Positions 1 to 11,728 of a stretch of DNA of 64,000 bases are shown one piece after another (position 1 is the first letter of the stretch; every line of letters starts with the position of its first letter). The notes beneath the pieces were generated by a model. The model was not told the origin of the DNA. It saw only the letters and a program-made list of their open reading frames with translations, and did no database searches. Where the stretch lies: positions 1,364,001-1,428,000 of the forward strand of contig CADCXD010000018.1 of NCBI GenBank assembly GCA_902806575.1, written 5' to 3'. The position numbers were made by a program, and so were the translations under genes. Origin of the DNA: Jackrogersella multiformis (lineage: Eukaryota > Ascomycota > Sordariomycetes > Xylariales > Hypoxylaceae).

Positions 1-280
1 TTTCTTCCTGGGCTGCTCCCCGTTCCCTCCCCTTGATCTCGTTCCCGTGATCCCAAAGTTTCGTGCCGTGCCGTAGCTTTCCGAGCTGGTATAAACGTGT
101 CCGTAACCAAGACACCGGATTTAATAAAGGACAATGGACATTTGTATGGGTGACATGTGCAAGCGCAAGGACACAAGAGAGTATTATACAGAACTCCCGC
201 TGGATGATATAAACTCCAGTAACCCACAGCTTCCCAATGCCGATGTACCAAGTGTGTTTCTCTGCTAGGACATGGCTTAC
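1..280. other. Window edge, 3' flank of the PDI-like gene
   Basis: This stretch follows the stop codon of the minus-strand PDI-like gene and probably holds its 3' UTR. I see no coding signal in it, only a short CCGTGCCGTG-type repeat near position 65. The neighbouring gene to the left is outside the window. Confidence 0.5.
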
Positions 281-2548
281 TCAATCCTTCTTTCCGTTAG
301 CAGTGGTGCCAAGGAGACCCTCCTTTATTTCTTTGATAGGGAGGTTATCTTCTAGGCGGAAGTGACCGCGATTCTTGCGGATTCGTCCTCGGAACCACGA
401 CGCGCAACCTAGACCGATGCCTGCTATGCAGCCGATAGAGAGGTACGGGTGATCAGAAAACGTGACCCTTATGTCAAAGAATATCTTCTCAAAACTCGAA
501 ATCGTAAGCTTAGGTTTAATTAGGGGGGGCGAGGAGGTGACCTTCGAGATGGTCTCCAGGATCGATACTCGTGAAGGAACGATAGGGCTGCCCGTAATAG
601 TCATATCCCAGTACCGTCGGTTCTGCAAGGACGTTAGCGCGATGCCACAGTACAATTTAGTAGTCAAACTCACATCTTCGTCATTGATTATAACCCGTTC
701 ACCGTCTTTGATGTCGATACCGTAAGTGGTCCGAATCCACCTCTGCCAGAAGACGCCATCGACCCAGGCAAATGTAACCTCTTTATGGTCAGACATGTCC
801 ATGCTGATCCGGATACTTTTCGCGGCCCGCAAAGCTCGCTGGTCATTGCGGTCCTCGGCTTCCTCGAGGCGGAGCTGTTTGGCATCTCGGAGGTTCTGTC
901 GCTCGATCTGGAAAAACTGTATCTGCTTATCCATCCACTCATTCGCAGCGCGCTTCATCTCACGCTTGGCACTCAAGAATGTCTCCTGGTCTTCCCTGTT
1001 AAGGATTCCTAGTACGACAATCTTTCCGTCCATAATTTCGCGCGCGTTTGAAGCAGTGAGTTCCGGGACGATGGGCAGCCAAACAGACTTCATCCAACCA
1101 AGGACCAGATGGGTGTCACGCATTTCCCTAGGTGTCAAAGGCGTGTAATAGGTAGGTCTCCCTTCGCGCGACACAAGGAGCCTGGGCCAGGTTGTAATCT
1201 TAAATCTATCATATAGCGCAGGGTCCTTCGTTTTCACCAGCTTGGCGTGTCCGATGAGACTGAGAGGCAATCTCTCAAGAGCCATGAAGTCTTCGTTAGT
1301 AGTTGCGTGGTCATAGAAGTAAACGAAGATGACGTCTTCCTTCTCCTCAAGAGCTTTAAAGGAAGTAGCATCAACATCCTGGACACCGCTGCAGATATCC
1401 AAAGCTTTCTCGGCGTACTGGATAAAATCGCCAAGCCCGCGCAACCCATTGTATTCAACGCGCTCGCCGCCCCGGAAGAAAAGGACCGTGGGGTAGCCTC
1501 GGAGGTGGGCATCCTTGCAAAGCCTAGATTCCGCATCGCAGTTGACTTCACCAACATTGAGTTTGCCCTTCATCTCTTTAGCAAGCTGCTGCCAATTAGA
1601 AGCCATAGCCTGGCAATGGTGGCACCAAGGAGCGTAAAACTTGATGAACCATGGCTCCTGGGTCATTGTAACCAGGGTCTGGAAGCTTTCGGCTGTGAGG
1701 GAAACGGAAATTCCTTGTTCATTGGGCGTCTTAGTTGGTTTAGATGGTTTTGTGTTGTCAGCTTTCTCTGGGGTGGTCTTGGTGACAGCCGTAACATCCT
1801 CCTTTTCACCTTTCGCAGGCTTTTCAGCGACTTTATCAGTCTCAGATGTCGTGGCTGGGAAGGTACTGGCACCAGGTTCGGGAAGAAGGAGTTCTTTAGG
1901 TCGAGTACCAGGCTTTTCCTTCTCCAGAGCACCTTCAATCATGCCGGAGATGGTAGAAATGCTCTTACCACCCTTGACATTGTCGGCTTTCTCGCCATCT
2001 TTATAGATTACGGTCAGGGGATATGTCTGGATATCATGCTTCGAACACAAGTCGCCATAAGCGACACAATTAACCTGGGCAAATCTGATATCATAATACT
2101 TCCCGAAGGAAGTGGTAGAGGCTGTTGATTCGGAGTCACTCGGGGCTTTGGAGGTGTAGTAGTATTCGTACAAGGTCTGGTAGGTTGGAGCGAAATCTAT
2201 ACAATGAGGACAGTACGGACTGTCATGGTTGTCAGCAAACTGGTAGAACGAGGTCCCAAGACATGAAAGGTAGCTCAATCATGTTTTAAGGATAAACGAT
2301 GCAAATTGTCTTGGGCATAACATAGAAAGACATGGGCCTCACCTGAAATATTTGACGACAAGGAATTTTGATAAGCCGACCTCCTTATCGAAGTTGTCGG
2401 CAGTTAACTCAAGTAATGGAGGTACTCTTTTGCCATTAAAGTATGTGTTTTCGCGATCTGGACTATCGCTCGTCTCTGCGCCAATTTGTTGCGCGGTTCC
2501 AAGGGCGGCAGCGCTGAGGAACAACGCGAGAGAGGCAAGAAGCCTCAT
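281..2548 (-). CDS. EPS1: ER membrane thioredoxin/protein disulfide isomerase, Eps1-like
   Basis: Two exons, complement(281..2219, 2343..2548), give 714 residues. The 123-nt intron (2220-2342, GTGAGG...CAG) splits the serine codon just before the first active site. The start was chosen because residues 1-20 form a clean signal peptide (MRLLASLALFLSAAALGTAQ). Two thioredoxin domains are visible: the first with CPHC at residues 72-75, the second with CHHC at about 268-271 in the context APWCHHC. A low-complexity K/T/P-rich linker lies between them. One hydrophobic segment near residues 664-683 is followed by a basic tail ending GKKD, which is only dilysine-like. The family oxidises or isomerises disulfides in the ER lumen. 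The CPHC site plus a C-terminal membrane anchor matches yeast Eps1 better than soluble Pdi1. The exact orthology is inference. Confidence 0.88.
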
Positions 2549-3910
2549 GGTTGGCAACTTGCGATTTGTTGTCGCAAATAACGAGCGTGTTGACAATTAA
2601 ACCACCGATAAGAACAATGAACGAGTCGTAGGTGGAGGGAAGTCGTATCGAAAAACCAGGATGTTATAGACTTAGTCAAGCGCGCGACTCGGTATAGGTG
2701 GTTGAGGGCTGAAAAGGTTGGCGATGACCTGTATCTGCTTTACTTTGGAGAAAGGGGCAAGGAAGAGAGTCGCGTCACCGCCGACGACAGTGCATCGGAA
2801 TATGTTCAATGGAAGAAAACGAAAGGAAAAAAAAGAGAACAGGAAAAAGAAGCAGATGATCGGGTCTGCAGAATTAAAAAGCCAACTCGGAGCAAAAAAA
2901 AGATTCAAGAGGCTCGAGTTCGCAAATAGTCGTATGTATCACTTCTATGATTAAGATGATAGGTAAAGCAACATTAAAAAGTTGAAAAGGATGCGAAAAT
3001 TGAATTGTTGAAACGACACTATCACTTGACCACCTGCACTTTCTGCTTTCTGCCTTCCGCCTTCCTTCTGTTGACTTATCTGTGAAGTACATGTACCTAA
3101 GATTTAGTACCCCGAAGTACTTGTCTTAAATGAACCAACCAGAGAGGGCCAATCACAGCCAGAAAGCCCACACGAGATACGGCACGGTACATCTCCACTA
3201 AATTATATAGTGTACCTGGGTACCTACCCTATCAAAACCCTCCAGAGTCCACACGACCCCTTACAGACTTTACTATAAAAAGGACCTGAAGGCACCAGCT
3301 AAACCTTTGCTTAGCCACGATGGGATGGAGAAATGTGGCTAACGCAAGGTGGCATGTTCTTACCTAAATGGATGTGTCTGAGAAAGCAGGTGCAATTCAA
3401 AGTGTTTAGAGCACTTGATCTAAAAAATATAAATAAATTAAACCGAGGTGGTCAGTTCAATAAACCTGCACTCCTACATAGTACAACTTTACAATACATA
3501 CCTACTCGCTAAACTGCATCATGGTCGATGGGTTTCATTCCTCGTATTTACCTATCCATTCTGCCATTGTGTTATGCACAAACCCGAAATAGTGGACGTC
3601 TGTGGCGATCAGTCAGTTGCCAAGATACGCCATCACGACATTGGCCGCAAAGCATCAAACGCACCTAGATCAACCGTCCGCGTCAGCCCTGTGGAATCTA
3701 CCTGTAGTTGAAACTTGATTGACACCTACACCTACATGGTACACCTACATCGGCTCTATGCATGGCTATGTGCATATCTTCATACGCACCTGCAGCAATA
3801 AACTAATACCTGGGTATATACGGTGTAAGGGTATCCATCATTTTCCTAGACTGCATCCGACGTACAACCACATACAGCTAAGCTTGCGGACAAGTCACGT
3901 TGCTCAAACC
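2549..3910. other. Divergent intergenic region, PDI-like / TDP1
   Basis: About 1.36 kb lies between two divergent genes. It holds a CCAAT pentamer at 3149-3153, A/G-rich tracts around 2810-2900 and short CCTACC/GGTACC fragments near 3210-3230. Open frames here are short and none resembles a protein I know. The frame of TDP1 stays open upstream to 3719, so part of this region could be an N-terminal extension of that gene. Confidence 0.5.
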
Positions 3911-5890
3911 ATGGCAGAGCCTCCATCAAAGCGCCGACGTTTGAGTAACACCATTGAAGAACAAAAGCCCGGCGAGCTTCCGGTATCACTCTCGCATCCG
4001 ATCAGTCCTCCCAGGAAAAGGGCGGCCCGTGAGCGAGAGCTTATTTCCTCCCCAGTTCGACTCACCACCATCAGGGATCTTCCGGAAGAGTCAAACGTCG
4101 GCGCCGTATCACTCGATGACCTCCTCGGGGATCCGCTCATTGCTGAGTGCTGGGAGTTTAACTACCTGCACGATGTGGACTTCCTCATGAATCATTTTGA
4201 TGAGGATACAAGATCTCTCGTTAAAGTCCATGTCGTCCATGGTTTCTGGAAGAAAGACGATCTTAAGAGGTTGTCGCTAGAGGTAAGGGGTTTGTTTCAC
4301 TTCTACTTCTCTCATACTTCGTGTCCTATGTTTGAAGCTCATGTCTTGTCCACGTACTACATGTGAAATCGTACATACGAATACACTCTCCCCATCGCCT
4401 ATATACATTTACAATCCATTGTGCTTCAAGGTGAGTTGGCACGTATTGTCAACCACTTAAAATAATGTCTCCATACTTGCTGTTAAATCTCACCTTGCCA
4501 ACAGCCTCGACATTTGTAGAAGTAAATAGTTGCACAAGCCCTAACATATTGATGTGTTTCATACTCTAGTAGTAAGGCTAGGAACATAGACTAGTTTACA
4601 TCAACCCATACTCCAGGAAATATACCCACCCATACTAATGATTGACTTAGCAACAATCAGCCCAATATAGCAATGTTACCCTCCATGCGGCGTACATGCC
4701 TGAGATGTTCGGCACTCATCATTCAAAGATGCTCGTGCTATTTAGGCATGTTGACACAGCCCAGGTCATCATACACACGGCCAATATGATCTCTAAGGAC
4801 TGGACGAATCTAACGAACGGTGTTTGGGAGACACCGCAACTCCCTCGTCTAGCCGGTCCTCAAGATCCATCGGAGCTAGACATGAGTATTGGCAGCGGGC
4901 CAAGGTTCAAGGCCGACCTACTGAATTATCTGCGAGCGTATAACAGTAAAAGACCGATTTGCAAGTCTATGGTTAACGAACTCGAGAAATATGACTTCTC
5001 TGCCGTCCGAGGGGCGCTGATCGCTAGCGTACCCGGAAGGCATGACATGAACGAAGAGGATCCGAGCAAGACTCGTTGGGGATGGGTAGGCGTCAAGCAT
5101 GCTCTTAGGTCTGTCCCGGTTCAGACAGGGAAGTCGGAGGTGGTGGCACAGATATCTTCTATCGCGACACTAGGTGCGACAGACATTTGGTTAAAACGCA
5201 CCTTATTCGATTCACTATCACCCCCGACAAAAGTAAACAAGTCAAAACCCACCTTCAAGGTCATATTTCCCACCCCGGACGAGATTAGGCGCTCCTTGGA
5301 CGGCTATGCTTCCGGTAGCTCTATACACACGAAGATACAATCGGCGGCCCAGGGGAAGCAGCTCCAGTATATGAAGCCTATTTTCCATCACTGGGCCAAC
5401 GATTGTGAAAATGGGATAAGTAAGATAGGAATCCATGGTCTCCAGAGGGTTTTATAGACTAATTTGCTTCTTCTTGCCAGGCGAAGAAGGCGAGATCCGG
5501 GACGGAGGACGTAATCGCGCGGCACCGCATATCAAGACGTATATCCGGTACAACGAGAATAAGTCTATCGACTGGGCTCTGCTCACATCTGCCAACATCT
5601 CAAAGCAGGCTTGGGGTGAGGCCACAAATGGCACCGGGCAAATACGGGTCGCTTCGTGGGAGATCGGTGTTTTGGTCTGGCCTGGATTGTTCGACGACAA
5701 GGCGAAGATGATAGGCACCTTCATGAAGGACATGCCTGCAAAAGAGGATCTCGACGGCGATGGACCTCTAGTAGGCCTAAGAATACCGTACAGCCTGCCT
5801 TTACAGAAATACGGGAATAGTGAAATCCCGTGGGTCGCCACGGCAAACTATGCCGTGCCTGATCGAAAGGGGCGAATCTGGGGGGCTTAG
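3911..5890 (+). CDS. TDP1: Tyrosyl-DNA phosphodiesterase 1
   Basis: Exons 3911..4282, 4651..5419 and 5481..5890 give 516 residues. TDP1 removes topoisomerase I peptides and other adducts from DNA 3' ends in the nucleus. Both halves of the phospholipase-D-type HKD site are present: GTHHSK (His148, Lys150) and PHIKTYIRY (His397, Lys399) followed by LLTSANISKQAWG. The N terminus carries a basic cluster, KRRRLS, typical of fungal TDP1. Intron 1 is long (368 nt) and ends immediately upstream of the segment leading to the first catalytic motif; intron 2 is 61 nt. The C terminus matches the family ending around an IPY...PW...Y pattern. The ATG at 3911 is preferred because it begins the conserved nuclear-type N terminus, although the frame is open back to 3719. 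Confidence 0.9.
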
Positions 5891-6231
5891 AAATAAGGAG
5901 CTATGATGACGTTATAGCAACACCCAGAAGCAGATTTCCGAGCTTTGAGGGGATTTTAGAGCTAATAATCAATAGTAGAGTCTTGAGATTTAGCCGAGCA
6001 AGTGGATTCACGTGGTTTATATATTAATCTAGTGTTGCTATGCTGATTCCATGGCATCTTGCAGCCCACAGATTTATAACCGCAAATATCCCATCGTTTC
6101 TTCGAGACTCTAAGTGTGCTGTCTTTCGCATAACATCGCTATCAAGACGCGGGGCTAATTGAATAATCCGAAGCAGATCCAACATGACAAGCACCGTGAC
6201 ACTCGCTGCGGCGTGGGTATCCCGTGTGAAT
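5891..6231. other. Convergent gap TDP1 / acyl-CoA-binding protein
   Basis: This 341-nt gap holds the two facing 3' UTRs. I see no other feature in it. Confidence 0.5.
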
Positions 6232-6787
6232 CTAAGAGCTCTTGACGGCCTCGGGCACCTTGTTCTCGTCGAAGCCGTACTTCTCCTTCAGCTCCTCGAC
6301 CTTCTTGACGTAGGCCTCTTGCGCGGCCTCGGGGGTGATCCCTTCGTCGACGAACTTTTGCCAGGACTGGTACTTGTACTTGGCCTGAGCGACGAGTTAG
6401 CGCATGCGTACGTGCTTAGTCCTGACTGCTTTGCCACAAATGTGCATGGGGTAAAGATAGATAGATAAGGCGATGGTTCACATACCTTCAAGTCAAACAT
6501 GCCGGGCTTCTCAGCTTTACTGAAGTCCTCGTCGTTGCCGACCTTGAAGAGTCCTATACGAGAGGTAAAATATCATTGTTAGTTTGTCTACTTCATAGTT
6601 TCTACTCGTCTTAAGCTATTTTAGACGGTGACTATACGCAAATGGTTTACATCTAACCATGGGAGGAGACAGGAGAAAATAAGGATTAGGTACCATAGAG
6701 CTCTAGAAGGTCATCGTTGCTAGGCTTGGAGGTGAGCTTCTTGGAATCCTCCTGGGCCTTAGCGAAAGCAGGGCTGATGTCGACCAT
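6232..6787 (-). CDS. ACB1: Acyl-CoA-binding protein
   Basis: Three exons, complement(6232..6384, 6486..6553, 6694..6787), give 104 residues, within the usual 85-105 of this family. The protein binds medium and long-chain acyl-CoA esters in the cytosol and hands them to lipid synthesis enzymes. The conserved LYGLFKVG segment spans residues 30-37 and is split by intron 1. The KYKYQSW segment spans about residues 56-62, starting just after intron 2. The C terminus is a lysine-rich helix ending VPEAVKSS. Introns are 140 nt and 101 nt, with GTACCT and GTATGT donors and phase conserved. The start is the first ATG of the exon, giving MVDISPAF, which is typical of fungal members. The gene is convergent with TDP1. 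Confidence 0.93.
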
Positions 6788-9343
6788 CTTGACGAGTTTC
6801 AGACCTCGGGGGGGTTTTAGTTTTGGGTTTGGGTTTTTTTCGGAGGCTGTATGCTCGGTCTTGTGTTAGCTAATGGAGGTTCTCTTCGCTTATGCGGACA
6901 TAGGACGAGACTATCTGGTAGTTGTGTTTGTGGCTAGAGATTGGCTACCTTGTTACAGGATGGAGAGTTATAGTAAAGCGAGAATGTTGCTGTATACCTG
7001 TGGGTATTCGAGCTGACGATGATGTTGTTGCTTCTTGGGTTACAAAGTTACGATTACTACTAAAAAGGGATCCAAGGTTGTTGGGACGAATATGTTTGGC
7101 GGGGTAGATTGCTTCAAAGTCCAGCCCTCATAGACTTTCAAGGTTCAAATTCGTCATGCGTTGTTGGGTGCGCGGGGTGACGCGAGATTACAACTTATGA
7201 TTGGTCGCATTGTTCTCAGGACCCATCAGAGATTTGGACGTTCCTCGGATGAGATCAAGGATCCAGAGCTTGTGAATCGGTGTAAATATGTACCGTCTCC
7301 GAAGCTCGTTCCCATCATCTCGGCCATCGGCATCGGCGTCTCGATCATTTTGTTCCTCTCACCGAACGCCGCTCTTTGGATCATTTGGAACCGTGGAAGT
7401 CCGTAGATGAGAGGTGGGTTCTACCTACTTCACTCTTTGGTACGGGCTATCGTCAGCTTCAATAAATTCCATCAACAGTTGGCATACCTACCTGTGAGAA
7501 ACGTCGTGATTGTGAATATTACCTAGGTACTACCTTGGCCATCTCATCCTAGCTTCTTTACTTGGTCAATCTCATTGCTATTAAGAGGCTACCAAAGTCA
7601 ATATTGACAATGTGGACACGTGTGAAAGTCCACGATAGGTATACTACCACACCATCGCGTGGTGCCAAGTTATTTCATAAGGGTGCGACATGATGCAGAT
7701 GCATTCCTTCGAGTTGGGCGTACGTATGTATTAGCAGCTCGTTGGAACGTTTGCTAAAAATGACATTTCCATGAGAGACGGGTTGCTTCGCTATTTAAGG
7801 CGAGCATTTTATACATATATACCTAGGTACCTACCTAGGTATGTATACACTAGGTAACACAAAAGGTCATTCAATACAACACGTAATCCTACCTACCTAG
7901 GTACCTCGAGAAAATTCCCGGATTAGGACGAGAGTACCGTATGTACTTGTACTTCCAAGGTTGACTTGCACATTCACAAGGCTGTCCAATGAGGTGACGA
8001 GAAGGGAAGCCCTTGTCTGCAGATGGCCAATAGCTTGTTGCCTCCGTCTGCCATCCACAACTTGGGATGTCTTTTAGAGCATCGTCCGCATAGCCTTCGG
8101 GACCGAGCCTAAACCGCAATTGCATTAGTTATTACAGATATTACAAGTAACAAAAGCCTTCAGTCACTAGTGATCCGCCGCTGACCTCGCAGCCCTCGGA
8201 AGTTAGAAGAAAGGCTTCAAGGTTGTACTATTGTTTCCCCAATCTGTTTAAAGAATTACGCATAAAATGGCGATCTGATGCATTACTAAGTATCGACCCG
8301 CTGAGTGGCTGGCAACGACAAGGGATTTGTCATTACACCTGTCAGATTATTCATCATGGTATCAACGAGCGTACTAGCAAACAACCTTGGATGCCATCGA
8401 GTTAATTATATCATCTGCTAAACCCGTTAAAGTCTACTTACACATAGGTACCTACCTACCTAGGCAGCTAAGGTAGGTGATTATGTGCGTTTGGGGAATT
8501 GCCGTTCGGACGGCCGCCGGACGGCGGGCGGATAGAGACACGACAGGGGGGGTAAATACATCCATACACTAGGCTAGGTACGTACAAGGTTCCAAGGCTC
8601 CCAAATGTTCCACAACTTATTAACTTTGAACTTTCCGAACAGCTGGAATTTGCTTTTTAAACTTCAACCCTGGCACCCGGTGGGCCATGGATAGGTAATT
8701 ACAAACAGCCGCGACCCCGATTCTGACAAATTGAATATACTACGTAGAGGAACAAAGGACTTTTCTAAGGTTCTATGGTGTCAGCAATGAGATGAATGTT
8801 ATTCATCTAAAGTTTTTTCTTGGGCTAGATGGCTCAGGTACCAAGGTATCTTAGTACTTACAGGTAGGTGGTAGGTAATCCTTTGATGACTTCCGAAGTT
8901 CATTCATGGTCTCGAACGAATCCGACGGGGGTCTTAGACCACTGGGCTTTGAGTGGGGTCTCCGTTTGAGGCGCAAGAATAATACCTAATACCTTACTAT
9001 GTATGTTTCTTAAGTATCTAGGTAGGTAAATAAATCTGTATTCTGATAGGGGTCCGTTCCTCCCTGCTGTGAAACGGACAACTAGAAGTTCCCATATAAA
9101 GTTCCCATATAAGACATACGTACCTGCCTACCTGACTTTCCAACCATCTCGACTTTAAAGACTTGATCTCCTTCTTATACCTAGGTACTTCCCATATTCT
9201 TCACTTCCATAAATATCGATATATAATTATTGCTTCATATTTCTTTCTAGGTAAACTGTCGAGGTCTATTCTTTAACCTACTTCCCTACTGCCTTAGGTA
9301 TCGAAGCCACCGGACTTCGCCAACAACAACAATAACCGTAACA
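6788..9343. other. Large divergent intergenic region with CCTAGGTA motifs
   Basis: About 2.6 kb separates the acyl-CoA-binding gene from the FSP1-like gene. Many copies of CCTAGGTA or CTAGGTACC occur, for example near 7525, 7822-7835, 7898-7905, 8445-8465 and 9178-9186. A 13-bp unit (AAGTTCCCATATA) is repeated in tandem at 9086-9111, about 240 nt before the FSP1-like start, and contains TATA-like sequence. Open frames at 7161-7406 and 7889-8125 have no recognisable family or splice structure and are not called. Confidence 0.5.
9086..9111. repeat. Tandem 13-bp repeat with TATA-like core
   Basis: AAGTTCCCATATA occurs twice in direct succession (9086-9098 and 9099-9111). The position, about 235 nt upstream of the FSP1-like start codon, would suit a core promoter element, but that is inference. 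Confidence 0.5.
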
Positions 9344-10868
9344 ATGACCCAAACAATTGTAGTCCTAGGCGGCGCCTATGCCGGCGTGGGAATCGCACAT
9401 AGACTTCTGAAAAACACGAAGCCCCAAGTGAAGGATCTGAAAGTTATCCTCGTCTCTCAAGTAAGAAATCTGTTTGTTTAATACTATTTACAATATACTA
9501 TATGCTATACTACTGTCGATTTCTATGATACAAAGGACGAGCATGGGAAGTTAGGAGTAATACTACGCCGAGCCTCGAGTTAATGGAGAGGATCACATGA
9601 TCTGATCCTATCAGACTCGCAGGACATCCACTTGGTTTCAGCCGGGAATGCGGATTACGAATCTTTACTCTCCACTTCCACTTAGAATAATGGGTCCATC
9701 AGACATCATGATACTGACTCGTTACAGAACAGCCATTTCTTCTGGAACCTGGCATCAGTGCGTGCTATTGTTCCGGGTCTCATGAAGGAGGAGCAGTACT
9801 GCCTGCCCATCGAGAAGGGGTTCTCCAAGTACCCGGCCGACTCTTTTGAGTTCATCGTCGGCAGCGCCGAAGCCGTCGACACCAACGACAAGACCGTCAA
9901 AGTGTCGACCCAGGATGGCGGCGAGAAGGTGCTGAACTACGACCACCTGGTGCTGGCGACAGGCACGCGCGCCGTCGACGCCACGGTGCCCTGGAAGAGC
10001 AGCGGCACGTACGAGCAGACCACGACCGTCCTGACGGAGATCCAAGCCAAAGTCAAGACCGCCAAGCACATCGTGGTCGCCGGCGCGGGCTCCACGGGCG
10101 TCGAGGCCGCGGGCGAGCTCGCCTTCGAGTACGGCAAGGAGAAGGAGGTCGTGCTGCTGTCGGGCGACGCCGAGCTCCTGGGCGGCGACTCCCTGTCGTC
10201 CAACGTGGCCGGCGAGCTGAAGAAGCTGGGCGTCCAGGTCCGCAAGTCGGCGCGCGTCGCCAGCACCAACCAGCTCCCCGACGGCAAGGTCGAGGTCGTC
10301 CTCCAGAGCGGCGACAAGATCGTCACCGACCTCTACCTCCCCACCATGGGCATGGCGCCCAACACCGAGTACCTCCCTGCGTCCCTCCTCACGGATCGCA
10401 AGTTCGTCGACATCGACGAGTTCTACCAGGCCAAGGGCGCCAAGAACGTCTGGGCCGCCGGCGACATCGTATGGAAGCCCCGAGGCAGCTATGTTCTTAC
10501 GGATAAGCAGGTGAGTTTCTTTTCTTCTTTCTATCCCCCATCTCTGCTTCATCCCTCGATTTTCAACTCGTCTTCGCAAGTGTATCAGCCGGAAACTAGG
10601 ACATAACTATAACAGTACGGCTTGCTAACCTTGACATACAAAAAAGGCTGCCGGCGTCGCCAAGAACATCGACCTCGTCCTCAAGGGCAAGGCGCCTACC
10701 CCCGTCAAGACGCTCCCGATGGACGTCCTGATGGTCACGACGGGCCGGAGCCGCGGGGCGGGGCGCATGGGCTCGGTCAAGGTCTTCTCCATCATGGTGT
10801 ACATGCTGAAGGGCAAGACGCTCGGCACGCAGGCCCTGGCCGGCTTCGTCGACGGCAGCGCCTTCTAG
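9344..10868 (+). CDS. FSP1/AMID-like FAD-NAD(P)H oxidoreductase
   Basis: Exons 9344..9460, 9728..10510 and 10647..10868 give 373 residues. All introns are phase 0, and the 267-nt intron 1 is the longest. Two Rossmann nucleotide-binding motifs are clear: GGAYAGVG at residues 9-16 for FAD and GAGSTG at about 158-163 for NAD(P)H. An ATG box (VLATGT) lies near 114-119, and a WAAGDI motif near the C terminus would bind the FAD ribityl chain. This is the Pyr_redox_2 fold of the AIFM2/FSP1 (AMID) group, which reduces quinones at lipid droplets or membranes. The myristoylation glycine of animal FSP1 is not present here (MTQ start). The coding sequence has clearly higher GC at third positions than its flanks, although the flanking introns do not. 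The exact substrate is not readable from sequence. Confidence 0.85.
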
Positions 10869-11343
10869 ACTCGCGCAAGCGCAACCGGCGTGTCTCATGC
10901 CCGTCGGCCGCGTACTTCGGTACGAAACGACTAGTAGAGCTAGAGACGAAACGGTAGAAGGAGAACGAGGAGACGCCCGAAGAAGCCCTTTGGATATCGC
11001 GCGTTTCCTGGAATGCGCTGGCCGAGAACGAACAAACAAACAAACAAAACAGAGGCCGAGGAGAGGAAACCGTGGATGTTGGTTGTACCCTAAGATAGAT
11101 ACCCCTGCCCCCCCTTTTATTTTTATTTTGACGACGGGACGCTTCTGGCTGGTAGCGTCGTAATAGGGAATATAAGAATATTTCTCGTGACATTTACTCT
11201 ATTCCTTTTCCTCCTATCCATTCTCTTGCTTGTATGTAGAGCGGAAGATACTAGTCGTGAAATTACTACAGTTTGTAATAAATGTGTACATCTGGCTTCG
11301 ACCTAACCTACCTAGACATTGTATCAATTCGTCCGTAGCAAGA

Positions 11344-11370
11344 CCAAACCAAACCAAACCAAACCAAACC
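11344..11370. repeat. (CCAAA)n microsatellite
   Basis: Five and a half perfect copies of the pentamer CCAAA. Confidence 0.8.
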
Positions 11371-11619
11371 TAAGAACTAAGTTGTACACTTTGTATTACA
11401 GACTATGTAGAGGAGCTCGCCATGCGTTTCTGTATCTTTTTAGACAGACAGCAGATAGACGAGGACCGTCCTTCTCTCGTGGTCACGAATCTCCCATCTC
11501 GGACAGGTAGGTCCATCTGATCGAGCTATCTTATCTTCCTTCAAGGTTATTCTCGTCTTCCTTTAAGGCAATTCCCCGTCTCACTTGCGTTGTTCACCTC
11601 TCCACTTCTTCATCTACCA

Positions 11620-11715
11620 ATCTCCCCACCTCCTCCCTCTCCTCTCCTATCCTCTCCTATCCTATGCTCCCCATCCCATCCCAAGTCCCCAGTCCCAAGT
11701 CCCCAGTCCCCAGGC
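11620..11715. repeat. Pyrimidine-rich low-complexity tract
   Basis: The + strand is almost pure C/T, with imperfect repeats of CTCTCCTATC and of AAGTCCCCAGTCCC. It ends a few bases from the END3 stop codon, so it would be transcribed as a purine-rich 3' UTR of END3. Confidence 0.7.
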
Positions 11716-11728
11716 TAGGCAACCAACC

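Larger units (their letters stand above)
10869..11728. other. Convergent gap FSP1-like / END3
   Basis: This stretch contains both 3' UTRs, a (CCAAA)n microsatellite at 11344-11370 and a pyrimidine-rich tract at about 11620-11715. I see no gene. Confidence 0.5.

Noticed and set aside
7080..7165. Possible tRNA: GGTTCAAATTCG near 7142 resembles a B box.
   Set aside because: No matching A box at the right distance and no acceptor stem pairing could be found.
7161..7406. 81-codon plus-strand frame with a hydrophobic segment upstream of the acyl-CoA-binding gene.
   Set aside because: No splice partner, no family and weak composition support.
9755..10579. A 274-codon minus-strand frame opposite the FSP1-like gene.
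   Set aside because: It is a shadow of the GC-rich coding strand; the plus-strand protein has clear Rossmann motifs and spliced neighbours.
11344..11370. (CCAAA)n considered as a telomere-like repeat.
   Set aside because: The fungal telomere unit is TTAGGG/CCCTAA; this is a plain pentamer microsatellite.
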